A stretch of 16,820 nt of DNA from positions 1-16,820 of the forward strand of contig JAUPTR010000137.1 in the NCBI GenBank assembly GCA_030917985.1, given 5' to 3'. Made by a program: the position numbers and the translations under genes. The first letter of the stretch is position 1. Each line of letters begins with the position of its first letter. Of this stretch, positions 8,142 to 14,935 are shown piece after piece. The stretch comes from Pseudomonadota bacterium. Its GTDB lineage: Bacteria; Pseudomonadota; Gammaproteobacteria; Burkholderiales; SCOH01. The notes beneath the pieces are model-generated. The model ran no database searches and was not told the DNA's origin. It saw only the letters and a program-made list of their open reading frames with translations.

Positions 8142-9197
8142 TCAAACACCTCTCCCCTGCTTTTCCTGGCGATACACGCCGGGTGTAACACCGGTCCATT
8201 TCTTGAACGCCCGATGAAACGCACTGGGCTCGGAGAAACCCAGCTGCAGCGCAATATCGTCAATCGACAGCTCCGGCCGCGAGAGGAAATATACGGCAGT
8301 ATCGCGGCGCAGATTGTCCTTGATCTGCTGATACGAACTGCCCTCGTCTTTCAGGCGCCGACGCAGCGTTTGCGGTGTCAGATACAACTCTGCCGCCACT
8401 TGTTCGAACTCCGGATAGTCGGCACGCTGGCGCAGCATGGCACGGATACGGCCGGTCAGGCTGTCGTCGTTTTTCGGCTTCACCAGCAGATCAGCCGGCG
8501 AGGTTTTGAGGAAGGCCTTCAGCGTGTGTTCGTTCTGCACCACCGGCAGATCGAGATAACTGGCCGGGAACGACAGCGTGATCGCCGCCCCGCCAAACTG
8601 TGTGCTCCGGGCATAAAACATGCGGCGGTATTCCGCGGCGTGTGGTGGCTCGGCGTAATCGAACACTGCGTCGATGATCGGAATACGCTTGTTGATCAGC
8701 CAGCAGGCAAAACCATGCCAGATCACCAGCCAGCATTCGGTCAGAAAATGATCCGGGTCATCCAGTGCCAGGTTTTCGAAGGTGAGCAAAGCGCGGTTGT
8801 CATCGCGGCTGATGCTCACGCGGAATGCATCGCTGATCAGCCCGTAAAAACGCATGCCACGGCTCAGCGCACGCTGCAGCGTGCCGGCATGAATCGCGGT
8901 GTAACACATCATCGCAAAAGTGCCGATCTTGCTTGGCCCTGCGACGCTGAAGCCGAGAAACTCATCAGACATGCTCAGCCACAGCTGCTGGATGAAGGCG
9001 GTGTATTGTTCGGTGGAAACCAGTGCCTGCGGCGCACTCAGCAGCTCACTGGCAATGCCGGCCGCATCCAGCACCGGCACGACATCCAGCCCGCGCGCCC
9101 GGGCTCCACGCAGCGCAGCCACAACAAAGTGGATGGGAATGGTGTGCTTGCGGCTGTCACTGACTGACGAGCCTGGCGGATACAGTCCGGTTTTCAT
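8142..9197 (-). CDS. AraC-family transcriptional regulator with arabinose-binding-like N-terminal domain
   Basis: The 351-residue protein has a long N-terminal ligand-type domain of the OruR/Arabinose_bd-like sort (about 20-215) and a C-terminal AraC double helix-turn-helix (about 245-345). The latter shows VAAELYLTPQTLRRRLKDEG as the first HTH and ALQLGFSEPSAFHRAFKKWTG as the second. Proteins of this architecture often control fatty-acid, amino-acid or alcohol catabolic genes next to them; the ligand is unknown. ATG 9197 is chosen because the frame further upstream only offers a TTG (9242) and lacks family character. The gene is divergent from an acyl-CoA dehydrogenase, with a 129-base shared upstream region holding a symmetric site centred on 9245. 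I infer that it regulates the dehydrogenase, itself, or both. Confidence 0.9.
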   Translation of the reverse strand: MKTGLYPPGSSVSDSRKHTIPIHFVVAALRGARARGLDVVPVLDAAGIASELLSAPQALVSTEQYTAFIQQLWLSMSDEFLGFSVAGPSKIGTFAMMCYTAIHAGTLQRALSRGMRFYGLISDAFRVSISRDDNRALLTFENLALDDPDHFLTECWLVIWHGFACWLINKRIPIIDAVFDYAEPPHAAEYRRMFYARSTQFGGAAITLSFPASYLDLPVVQNEHTLKAFLKTSPADLLVKPKNDDSLTGRIRAMLRQRADYPEFEQVAAELYLTPQTLRRRLKDEGSSYQQIKDNLRRDTAVYFLSRPELSIDDIALQLGFSEPSAFHRAFKKWTGVTPGVYRQEKQGRGV

Positions 9198-9226
9198 GGC
9201 AGCCTGCCATCTTATCAGAATGGGGC

Positions 9227-9263
9227 TGACCGTTCCTGCCAAACAGTTTGAGCATTCCGGTCA
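9227..9263. promoter_or_regulatory. Two-tier dyad, candidate operator in the divergent promoter region
   Basis: TGACCG (9227-9232) and CGGTCA (9258-9263) are inverted copies; CAAA (9240-9243) and TTTG (9247-9250) are a second inverted pair. Both pairs share the same centre, base 9245. The site lies between the divergent AraC-type regulator and acyl-CoA dehydrogenase genes, where an operator would be expected. AraC proteins more often bind direct repeats, so the bound protein may instead be a TetR-like or other dimer encoded elsewhere. The symmetry is seen; the function is inferred. Confidence 0.45.
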
Positions 9264-9326
9264 TTGGCGCGTTGCTGCGCTAAAAATAAGCTGAACCGAC
9301 AACAATCCGATGGTGGAGACAAAACA

Positions 9327-10469
9327 ATGGAACGCAGACATTTCGAACAGGAACACACTATTTTCCGCGCCAGTTTCCGCGAGTTTCTGCAGCGTGAGGT
9401 GGTGCCGCATCAGGATGCCTGGGAAGAAGCCGGCATTGTGCCGCGCGAAATCTGGTGCAAAGCAGGCGAAAGTGGCTTTCTGGTGCCGTTTGCCGATGAA
9501 AAATATGGCGGCGCCGGTGCCAGGGATTTCCGCTACGACCAGATCGTCTGCGAAGAACTGGCCTATATCAACGAGCCCGGCTTCATCATGCCCTTGCATT
9601 CGTCGCTGTGCGCACCCTACCTCGACACCTTTGGCAACGAAGCGCAGAAAGACCGCTGGATGCCGGATATCGTCGCCGGCAACACGATCATGGCGGTAGC
9701 AATGACGGAACCGGGCGCCGGCTCCGATCTGGCCGGGATGCGCACCCATGCTGAAAAGAAGGATGATCACTGGCTGCTGAATGGCTCGAAGATTTACATC
9801 TCCAACGGCATTCTCGCCGACCTGATCATCGTCGCCGCCAAAACCAACCCCGATAACAAACACGCGATGACGCTGTTCATGATCGAAGCCGGCATGCCAG
9901 GCTTTGAACGTGGCCGTAATCTGAAAAAGCTCGGCATGAAATCGCAGGATACCGCCGAGCTGTTTTTCAACGATGTCAAAGTGCCGCCAGAAAACGTGCT
10001 GGGCCAGGTGGATTTCGGCTTTTACTACCTGATGCAGATGCTGGCACAGGAACGCCTGACCAACGCCTGCTGCGCCATCGCCGGCGCAAAAGCGGCTTAC
10101 GATGTGACCAAGACTTATGTCACCGAGCGCAAGGCGTTTGGCCGCGAAATCGCCAAATTCCAGAACACCCGCTTCAAGATGGCGGAAATGAAAACCGAAA
10201 TCGACATTGGCCAGGTATTTGTTGATCGCTGCGTGATGGACCACAACCAGCAGCAACTGAAAGACGACATCGCCGCCGAAGCCAAGCTGTGGACCACTGA
10301 ACTGCTGTGCAAGGTGGTGGATCAATGCGTGCAACTGCACGGCGGCGCGGGTTACATGTGGGAATACCCGATCACCCGTATGTACGCCAACGCCCGCATC
10401 CAGCGCATTTTTGCCGGCACCAGCGAAATCATGAAAGAGATCATTGGCCGCGCCAATGGTTTTGCCTGA
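9327..10469 (+). CDS. Acyl-CoA dehydrogenase, LCAD/isovaleryl-CoA-dehydrogenase type
   Basis: The 380-residue flavoenzyme has full family length: an N-terminal helical domain, a middle beta domain with AMTEPGAGSDLAGM (FAD/substrate contact), and a C-terminal helical domain with RKAFG and LHGGAGYMWEYP. It should oxidise an acyl-CoA to the trans-2-enoyl-CoA, passing electrons to ETF. The position of the usual short/medium-chain catalytic Glu (YEGT) is Ala here (FAGTSEI). A Glu is instead present at residue 242 in the QERL motif, which matches the catalytic position of long-chain and isovaleryl-CoA dehydrogenases. ATG 9327 is preceded by GGAG (9315-9318) at eight bases. It is divergent from the AraC-type gene and 103 bases before cysK; a racemase for branched acyl-CoAs lies two genes on. 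Substrate chain length is not determinable, but branched or long acyl chains fit. Confidence 0.93.
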   Translation: MERRHFEQEHTIFRASFREFLQREVVPHQDAWEEAGIVPREIWCKAGESGFLVPFADEKYGGAGARDFRYDQIVCEELAYINEPGFIMPLHSSLCAPYLDTFGNEAQKDRWMPDIVAGNTIMAVAMTEPGAGSDLAGMRTHAEKKDDHWLLNGSKIYISNGILADLIIVAAKTNPDNKHAMTLFMIEAGMPGFERGRNLKKLGMKSQDTAELFFNDVKVPPENVLGQVDFGFYYLMQMLAQERLTNACCAIAGAKAAYDVTKTYVTERKAFGREIAKFQNTRFKMAEMKTEIDIGQVFVDRCVMDHNQQQLKDDIAAEAKLWTTELLCKVVDQCVQLHGGAGYMWEYPITRMYANARIQRIFAGTSEIMKEIIGRANGFA

Positions 10470-10477
10470 TCCGGCAT

Positions 10478-10549
10478 TTACATGTAATGAGGTGTTCTGC
10501 GGTGTCTATCGCCAAATCGGGGCAAACCGACTAGATTTACTCTGGTAAA
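10478..10549. promoter_or_regulatory. Palindromes in the upstream region of cysK
   Basis: The 103-base gap before cysK contains a perfect 10-base palindrome TTACATGTAA (10478-10487) just after the dehydrogenase stop. It also contains an inverted pair TTTAC/GTAAA with a 4-base spacer (10536-10549), about 24 bases before the cysK start. Either could be an operator. The second is close to where a promoter would sit, but I cannot name a confident -35/-10 pair. No terminator-like hairpin with a T-run separates the two genes. Confidence 0.35.
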
Positions 10550-10572
10550 CATGAACACCACAGGAGAACATC

Positions 10573-11508
10573 ATGCGCATCGCCAATAACGTCACCGACC
10601 TGATCGGCAACACGCCCCTGGTCAAGCTCAACCGCCTGACCGAGGGCTGCGTAGCCACCGTGGTGGCCAAGCTGGAATTCTTCAACCCGGCACACAGCGT
10701 CAAAGACCGTATCGGCGCGGCCATGATCGACGCAGCCGAACAAGCCGGCCTGATCAACAAGGATACGATCATCGTCGAGCCCACTTCGGGCAACACCGGC
10801 ATTGCGCTGGCAATGGTCTGCGCCGCCAGGGGCTATAAATGCCTGCTGACCATGCCGGAAACCATGTCGAAAGAACGCCGCATGTTGCTGCGCGCCTACG
10901 GTGCCGACCTGATGCTGACCCCCGGCCCGGACGGCATGGGGGGCGCGATTCGCAAGGCAGAGGAAATTGCTGCCAGCGACCCGAAAAAATACTTCATGCC
11001 GCAGCAGTTCAACAACCCGGCCAATCCGGAAATCCACCGCAAAACCACGGCGGAAGAAATCTGGAACGACACGGATGGCCAGGTGGATTTTCTGGTTGCA
11101 GGGGTGGGCACCGGCGGCACCATTACCGGAACGGCAGAAGTGCTGAAGGCCCGCAAACCCGGCTTCAAGGCCATCGCCGTCGAGCCGGATGCCTCGCCGG
11201 TGTTGTCTGGCGGTGCCAAAGGCCCGCTCCCGATTCAGGGCATTGGCGCCGGTTTTGTGCCCGGCGTGCTGAATACCGAAAGCTACGACGAAGTCATGCG
11301 CGTGAAAAATGACGACGCATTCGATATTGCCCGCCGCATGGCGCGCGAAGAAGGCCTGCTGGTCGGCATTTCGTCCGGTGCGGCCGTGTGGTCGGCACTG
11401 CAGGTGGCCAAACGCCCGGAAAACGCCGGCAAGCTGATTGTTGTCATCATTCCCTCATTCGGGGAGCGTTATCTGTCGACAGCGCTGTTCGCCAATCTGG
11501 TGGATTGA
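10573..11508 (+). CDS. cysK: Cysteine synthase A (O-acetylserine sulfhydrylase), PLP-dependent
   Basis: The 311-residue protein is a full-length fold-type II PLP enzyme that makes L-cysteine from O-acetylserine and sulfide in the cytosol. Lys44 in NPAHSVKDR is the PLP Schiff-base lysine, TSGNTG (71-76) is the substrate-binding loop, and GTGGT (179-183) is the phosphate-binding loop; GISSGAA and PSFGERYLST near the C-terminus are typical of CysK. The tail matches CysK (ERYLST...) better than CysM, though isozyme choice is by recognition only. ATG 10573 follows AGGAGA (10562-10567) at a good distance. It sits between two acyl-CoA genes, with its own 103-base upstream gap and only 30 bases before the racemase gene, so co-transcription with the racemase is likely. 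Confidence 0.93.
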   Translation: MRIANNVTDLIGNTPLVKLNRLTEGCVATVVAKLEFFNPAHSVKDRIGAAMIDAAEQAGLINKDTIIVEPTSGNTGIALAMVCAARGYKCLLTMPETMSKERRMLLRAYGADLMLTPGPDGMGGAIRKAEEIAASDPKKYFMPQQFNNPANPEIHRKTTAEEIWNDTDGQVDFLVAGVGTGGTITGTAEVLKARKPGFKAIAVEPDASPVLSGGAKGPLPIQGIGAGFVPGVLNTESYDEVMRVKNDDAFDIARRMAREEGLLVGISSGAAVWSALQVAKRPENAGKLIVVIIPSFGERYLSTALFANLVD

Positions 11509-11538
11509 GCGGTATCGCAAGCAACACGAAAGGCAAAC

Positions 11539-12690
11539 ATGTCCGGGCCCCTCGGCACATTGAAAATTCTGGATTTCTCCACCCTGCTGCCGGGCCCGTT
11601 CTGCAGCCTGTATCTGGCGGACATGGGCGCCGAGGTATTGCGCATCGAATCACCCACCCGGCAGGATCTGGTGCGGGTGATTCCGCCCTACGCAGATGGT
11701 GAATCCACTGCCCACGCCTATCTCAACCGCAACAAACGTTCGCTTGCGCTGGATCTGAAACAACCGGAGGCCATCGACATCGTCAAACGGCTGCTGGCGG
11801 AACACGACATCCTGATCGAACAGTTTCGCCCAGGTGTGATGCAGCGTCTGGGGCTGGGTTACGACGACCTCAAGCTCATCAACCCGCAACTGATCTACTG
11901 CTCGATTACCGGTTATGGCCAGACCGGCCCGCTGCGCGACCGCGCCGGCCACGACATCAACTATCTCGCCCTCTCCGGCTGTGCCAGCTACACCGGCCGC
12001 CGCGACAGCGGCCCGTTGCCATTGGGGCTACAGGTGGCAGACATTGCCGGTGGCTCGCTGCATGCAGCGCTGGGGATTCTGGCGGCGGTGATCCATCGCC
12101 AGCAAACCGGGCAAGGCCAGCACATCGATATCAGCATGACCGATTGCGCATTTGCGCTCAACGCCATGGCGGGTGCAGCCGCACTGGCCGGCGGTGTAGA
12201 GCCGCAAATGGAAGGCACCATGCTCAATGGCGGCAGTTTTTACGACTATTACCGCACGGCAGATGACCGTTATCTGTCAGTGGGCAGCCTGGAACCACAG
12301 TTCATGTTGGCGCTGGCGCAGGCCATCGGTCAGCCGCAACTGGCAGGGCTGGGGCTGGCACAGGATCAGGCCACCCAGCAACAGCTGAAACAGACGCTGG
12401 CCAGCGTGTTTGCCAGCCAGCCGCTCAGCCATTGGCAAAGCCTGTTTGCCACGCTTGATGCCTGCGTTGAACCGGTGCTGGGTTTCAGCGAGGCAGTGTC
12501 ACAGCCGCAGGCCGTCGCCCGGCAATGGGTGGTGCAAGTGCCAACACGCAGCGGCGGCAGCCAGCCACAAATTGCCTGCCCGATCCGCTTTTCGCTTACG
12601 CCGGCCAGCTATCAACATACCGGCGGCCCGGTAGGCGAACACAACGCGCAAGTGCTGAGCACTGCCGCCGCTGATTACGGCAAGCATTAA
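11539..12690 (+). CDS. Alpha-methylacyl-CoA racemase (CaiB/BaiF CoA-transferase fold)
   Basis: The 383-residue protein belongs to the CaiB/BaiF (family III CoA-transferase) fold, with LLPGPFCSLYLADMGAEV near the start and the ITGYGQTGP motif. The racemase catalytic set is visible: His138 in AGHDINY, Asp168 in VADIAGG and Glu252 in SLEPQF. The His-Asp spacing of 30 equals that known for the Mycobacterium enzyme (126/156), and Glu is at almost the same offset, which favours racemase over CoA-transferase. The enzyme epimerises 2-methylacyl-CoAs from R to S so that they can enter beta-oxidation. ATG 11539 is preceded by AAAGG (11529-11533). It follows cysK closely, and an LCAD/IVD-like dehydrogenase lies two genes upstream, a sensible partner. 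A CoA-transferase role is the main alternative. Confidence 0.88.
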   Translation: MSGPLGTLKILDFSTLLPGPFCSLYLADMGAEVLRIESPTRQDLVRVIPPYADGESTAHAYLNRNKRSLALDLKQPEAIDIVKRLLAEHDILIEQFRPGVMQRLGLGYDDLKLINPQLIYCSITGYGQTGPLRDRAGHDINYLALSGCASYTGRRDSGPLPLGLQVADIAGGSLHAALGILAAVIHRQQTGQGQHIDISMTDCAFALNAMAGAAALAGGVEPQMEGTMLNGGSFYDYYRTADDRYLSVGSLEPQFMLALAQAIGQPQLAGLGLAQDQATQQQLKQTLASVFASQPLSHWQSLFATLDACVEPVLGFSEAVSQPQAVARQWVVQVPTRSGGSQPQIACPIRFSLTPASYQHTGGPVGEHNAQVLSTAAADYGKH

Positions 12691-12702
12691 ACCAGCCACG
12701 AT

Positions 12703-12750
12703 ATAACCAAAAGATATAAAAAAAATGAAAACATAGTATTTAAAGGTTAT
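12703..12750. promoter_or_regulatory. AT-rich inverted repeat upstream of the TauE-type exporter gene
   Basis: A 14-base arm (12703-12716) starting ATAACC and a 14-base arm (12737-12750) ending GGTTAT are inverted copies at 10 of 14 positions, with a 20-base spacer. The surrounding 105-base gap is strikingly AT-rich compared with the rest of the window. The layout resembles a LysR-type regulator site; because the next gene is a possible sulfite exporter and cysK is nearby, a CysB-type regulator is a reasonable but unproven candidate. Confidence 0.4.
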
Positions 12751-12769
12751 TAAAAACATCACGGATAAT
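12740..12769 (+). promoter_or_regulatory. Possible sigma-70 promoter for the TauE-type gene
   Basis: GATAAT (12764-12769) matches five of six -10 bases, with TTAAAG (12740-12745) as a poor -35 at 18 bases. The -35 falls inside the right arm of the AT-rich inverted repeat, as expected for an activator-dependent promoter. Weak evidence; chance matches are common in AT-rich DNA. Confidence 0.3.
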
Positions 12770-12795
12770 GGCTGCGAACTTAACTATCGAGCCCT

Positions 12796-13941
12796 GTGAT
12801 GAAAATCCGCGATCTGGACCTGGAAGCCACACCAATCAACCTGCAACACCAGCAGCTGGCAGCCTTTCGGATTTGTGCGATCGTAGCGAGCCGAGTGGAA
12901 AAACGAGTACAGATTTGCCCGTTTTCGAGGCGCATAGCGGGCCTATGCAACGAGAAAACGGGGAAATATGGGCCGTTTCTCCCACTGGCGCAGCAGATCA
13001 GTCTCAAGTCCGACAGGCTGCTGAGCTTGCCGCCGCTGGAACTTGCCATCACTCACCCGACGCAACACCCGGTACTGCGCATCTTCGGCTGGCTGGCTGC
13101 GTTGCTGCTGCTGGGTGCGCTGGCTTATCTGGCGCAGCAGTTGCTGCTGCATTCCGGCAGCCTGAGCAATGCCGGCGGGCTGCTGCTGGAGACACTCAAC
13201 AGCCCGGTATTCTGGAGCGCCGCCGCTGTCGGCCTGTTTGCGCAAGTGGTGGATGGCGCGCTGGGCATGGCCTACGGCATTACCTCCACCACTTTTCTGC
13301 TGGCAGCCGGGCAATCACCGGCGGTGGCCAGCGCCAGTGTGCATATTGCCGAGGTGTTTACCACCGGCCTGTCCGGACTATCGCACCTGAAGCTGAAAAA
13401 CATCTGCCACAAACTGTTTCTGCGCCTGCTGCTGCCGGGCATCACCGGCGCGCTGCTGGGCGCCTATCTGGTCACCCATATCGACGGCAAGCAGCTCAAG
13501 CCGTTTATCTCGGTGTATCTGCTGCTGATGGGGCTGTACATCATCAGCAAGGTGTGGGGCCGGCTGCGTGCGGCTCAGGGCGAGCCGAAACATGTGGGCA
13601 AACTGGCACTGCTGGGCGGGTTTGTTGATTCGGTAGGCGGTGGCGGCTGGGGGCCGGTGGTCACCACCACGCTGATCGGCAAGGGCCACGATCCCCGCAC
13701 CACCATTGGCTCGGTCAATTTTGCCGAATTTTTCCTGGCCTTTGGCAGTGCCATCGCCTTTTCGCTGCTGATTGAAGAAACACCGTGGGTGGTGGTGGCC
13801 GGGCTGATCGTGGGTGGCGCGTTTGCCGCGCCATTCGCCGCCCTGCTCACCCGGCGCCTTTCCACCCGCACGCTGCTGGCGCTGGTGGGCAGCCTGATCG
13901 TGCTGGTGAGCAGCTTCAACCTCTACAAAGCGCTGCTGTAA
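12796..13941 (+). CDS. TauE/SafE-family (sulfite exporter-like) membrane protein with unusual N-terminal extension
   Basis: The last roughly 250 residues form a TauE/SafE transporter: GLFAQVVDGALGMAYGITST is the first signature half, and GGFVDSVGGGGWGPVVTTTLIG is the second, in an inverted-repeat topology of about eight helices. The family exports small sulfur-containing or organic anions; the substrate here is not shown. Before the core lie an extra hydrophobic segment (about residues 95-120) and a polar stretch of about 85 residues that has no family character and many codons unusual for this window (AGG, ATA, CGA, GTA, CTA). The frame starts with GTG 12796 followed at once by ATG 12799. 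Neither has a clear ribosome binding site, so the true start may lie much further downstream. Its TAA abuts the stop of the convergent GST gene with no spacer. The core call is firm; the start is not. Confidence 0.8.
   Translation: MMKIRDLDLEATPINLQHQQLAAFRICAIVASRVEKRVQICPFSRRIAGLCNEKTGKYGPFLPLAQQISLKSDRLLSLPPLELAITHPTQHPVLRIFGWLAALLLLGALAYLAQQLLLHSGSLSNAGGLLLETLNSPVFWSAAAVGLFAQVVDGALGMAYGITSTTFLLAAGQSPAVASASVHIAEVFTTGLSGLSHLKLKNICHKLFLRLLLPGITGALLGAYLVTHIDGKQLKPFISVYLLLMGLYIISKVWGRLRAAQGEPKHVGKLALLGGFVDSVGGGGWGPVVTTTLIGKGHDPRTTIGSVNFAEFFLAFGSAIAFSLLIEETPWVVVAGLIVGGAFAAPFAALLTRRLSTRTLLALVGSLIVLVSSFNLYKALL
12918..12962. repeat. 45-base interrupted hairpin inside the start of the TauE-type gene
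   Basis: CCCGTTTTC (12918-12926) pairs perfectly with GAAAACGGG (12954-12962). Inside it, GCATAG (12932-12937) pairs with CTATGC (12943-12948) around a 5-base loop; the two stems are separated by a 5x5 internal loop. Such a long stem within codons of atypical usage suggests a structured RNA element, or a small repeat that has become part of the reading frame, rather than ordinary coding sequence. Confidence 0.6.
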
Positions 13942-14628
13942 TCAGGCCATCACCACCGGCCCGCCAACCTCGATGCCTTTCTGATACGCCGGCCGCGCCA
14001 GCATACGCTGGTGATACGCCGCCAGATGCGGATAACGGGTGGCGGCGCCGCTGCGTGCCAGCAAGGCCTCGACGGCAAAACTCATCTGGAAATCGGCCAT
14101 GCTGATCTGATCGCCGGCAAACCAGCTGTGGCTGGCCAGGTGCTGGTCGATAAATTGCAGCGCGGTGTTTACATTCGGGTCGATCAGCTTGGCCAGCACG
14201 GTTTTGCACAACTGGCGCGCAATCGGCCGCACAAAAAACGGCATCGGCTGGGTGGGGATGGTGACAAACACCAGCTTCATCACCAGCCAGTTCATCAGCG
14301 AGCCCTCCGCGTAGTGCATCCAGAAGCGGCACAAGCGATAGGCCTCGCTGCCCGCCGGCGGCAGCAACTGCGCCACATCACCCTTGCCCAGATGGCCATA
14401 GGTTTCCACCAGATATTCGATAATCGCACCGGATTCGGCAATGGTCAGATTGCCATCGGTAATCACCGGCGATTTGCCCAGCGGATGAATCGCCTTCAAC
14501 TCCGGCGGGGCCAGCCGGGTTTTCCTGTCGCGCTGATAACGCTTGATTTGATACGGCACCTGCAATTCTTCCAGCAGCCACAAAATACGCTGCGAGCGCG
14601 AGGTTTCCAGATGGTGCAGGGTCAACAT
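13942..14628 (-). CDS. Glutathione S-transferase family protein
   Basis: The 228-residue protein has a thioredoxin-like N-terminal domain (about 1-80) and an all-helical C-terminal domain. SRSQRILWLLEEL at the start and the E65-S66 pair in IAESGAIIEYL fit the glutathione-binding site, with Ser10 or Ser12 as possible catalytic residues; SMADFQM matches the conserved N-capping box of helix 6. It resembles the bacterial/fungal Gtt1-like group by recognition. Expected to act in the cytosol on electrophiles or peroxides; the substrate is unknown. ATG 14628 is preferred over an in-frame TTG at 14634. Its stop codon directly abuts that of the convergent TauE-type gene. It lies 43 bases downstream of the DUF2442 gene on the same strand, so it may share its transcript. 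Confidence 0.9.
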   Translation of the reverse strand: MLTLHHLETSRSQRILWLLEELQVPYQIKRYQRDRKTRLAPPELKAIHPLGKSPVITDGNLTIAESGAIIEYLVETYGHLGKGDVAQLLPPAGSEAYRLCRFWMHYAEGSLMNWLVMKLVFVTIPTQPMPFFVRPIARQLCKTVLAKLIDPNVNTALQFIDQHLASHSWFAGDQISMADFQMSFAVEALLARSGAATRYPHLAAYHQRMLARPAYQKGIEVGGPVVMA

Positions 14629-14671
14629 GGGCAAGGCTTTCGGTCAAAATTCGGTGGTCAAAGTGCGGGCT

Positions 14672-14935
14672 TCAGGCTCTTGCCCGCAACGGAAAATCTG
14701 CAGGATTGCGAATCGACTCAACAGACAAATCGACATCCAGATCGGGCCAGTACAGATGGTTTGACTGAGGCCATTCAACGTTCATCAACTGGCCAATCGA
14801 GGCATCGCGGAACCACGGAAACTCAACGAATGGCACAAACAACTCTTCGTTCTGCAACAGAATCCAGAAGCCGTCACGCGAAACATGCGTGACCTCAGCC
14901 GCCGAAATGATGCTGCCAAGCGCTACGGATGTCAT
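14672..14935 (-). CDS. DUF2442 domain protein
   Basis: The 87-residue protein matches DUF2442: VTHVSRDGFWILL near the start, VPFVEFPWFRDA in the middle and WPDLDVDLSVESI followed by a Pro-rich end. The family is small, without assigned biochemistry, and is often found beside DUF4160 genes, as here. ATG 14935 is supported by a strong GAGGAG seven bases upstream. That site lies within the 3' end of the DUF4160 gene, and the two coding regions overlap by 41 bases in different frames. This implies a bicistronic message with re-initiation. A toxin-antitoxin-like function has been suspected for such pairs; I treat this as a hypothesis. Confidence 0.85.
   Translation of the reverse strand: MTSVALGSIISAAEVTHVSRDGFWILLQNEELFVPFVEFPWFRDASIGQLMNVEWPQSNHLYWPDLDVDLSVESIRNPADFPLRARA

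Noticed and set aside
8067..9167. Open frame of 366 codons on the plus strand
   Set aside because: Antisense to the AraC-type regulator, which has a clear double helix-turn-helix.
5221..9197. The same YPPGSSV heptapeptide in the HD-GYP protein and at the N-terminus of the AraC-type protein
   Set aside because: The contexts are unrelated and the stretch is short; it is most likely coincidence.
9198..9326. Named -35/-10 promoters for the divergent AraC-type and dehydrogenase genes
   Set aside because: Only partial matches with poor spacing were found (for example TAAAAA near 9281), so no promoter is called.
12768..13628. Plus-strand frame overlapping the TauE-type gene in another frame
   Set aside because: It crosses the transporter core out of frame, has no family character and lacks a ribosome binding site.
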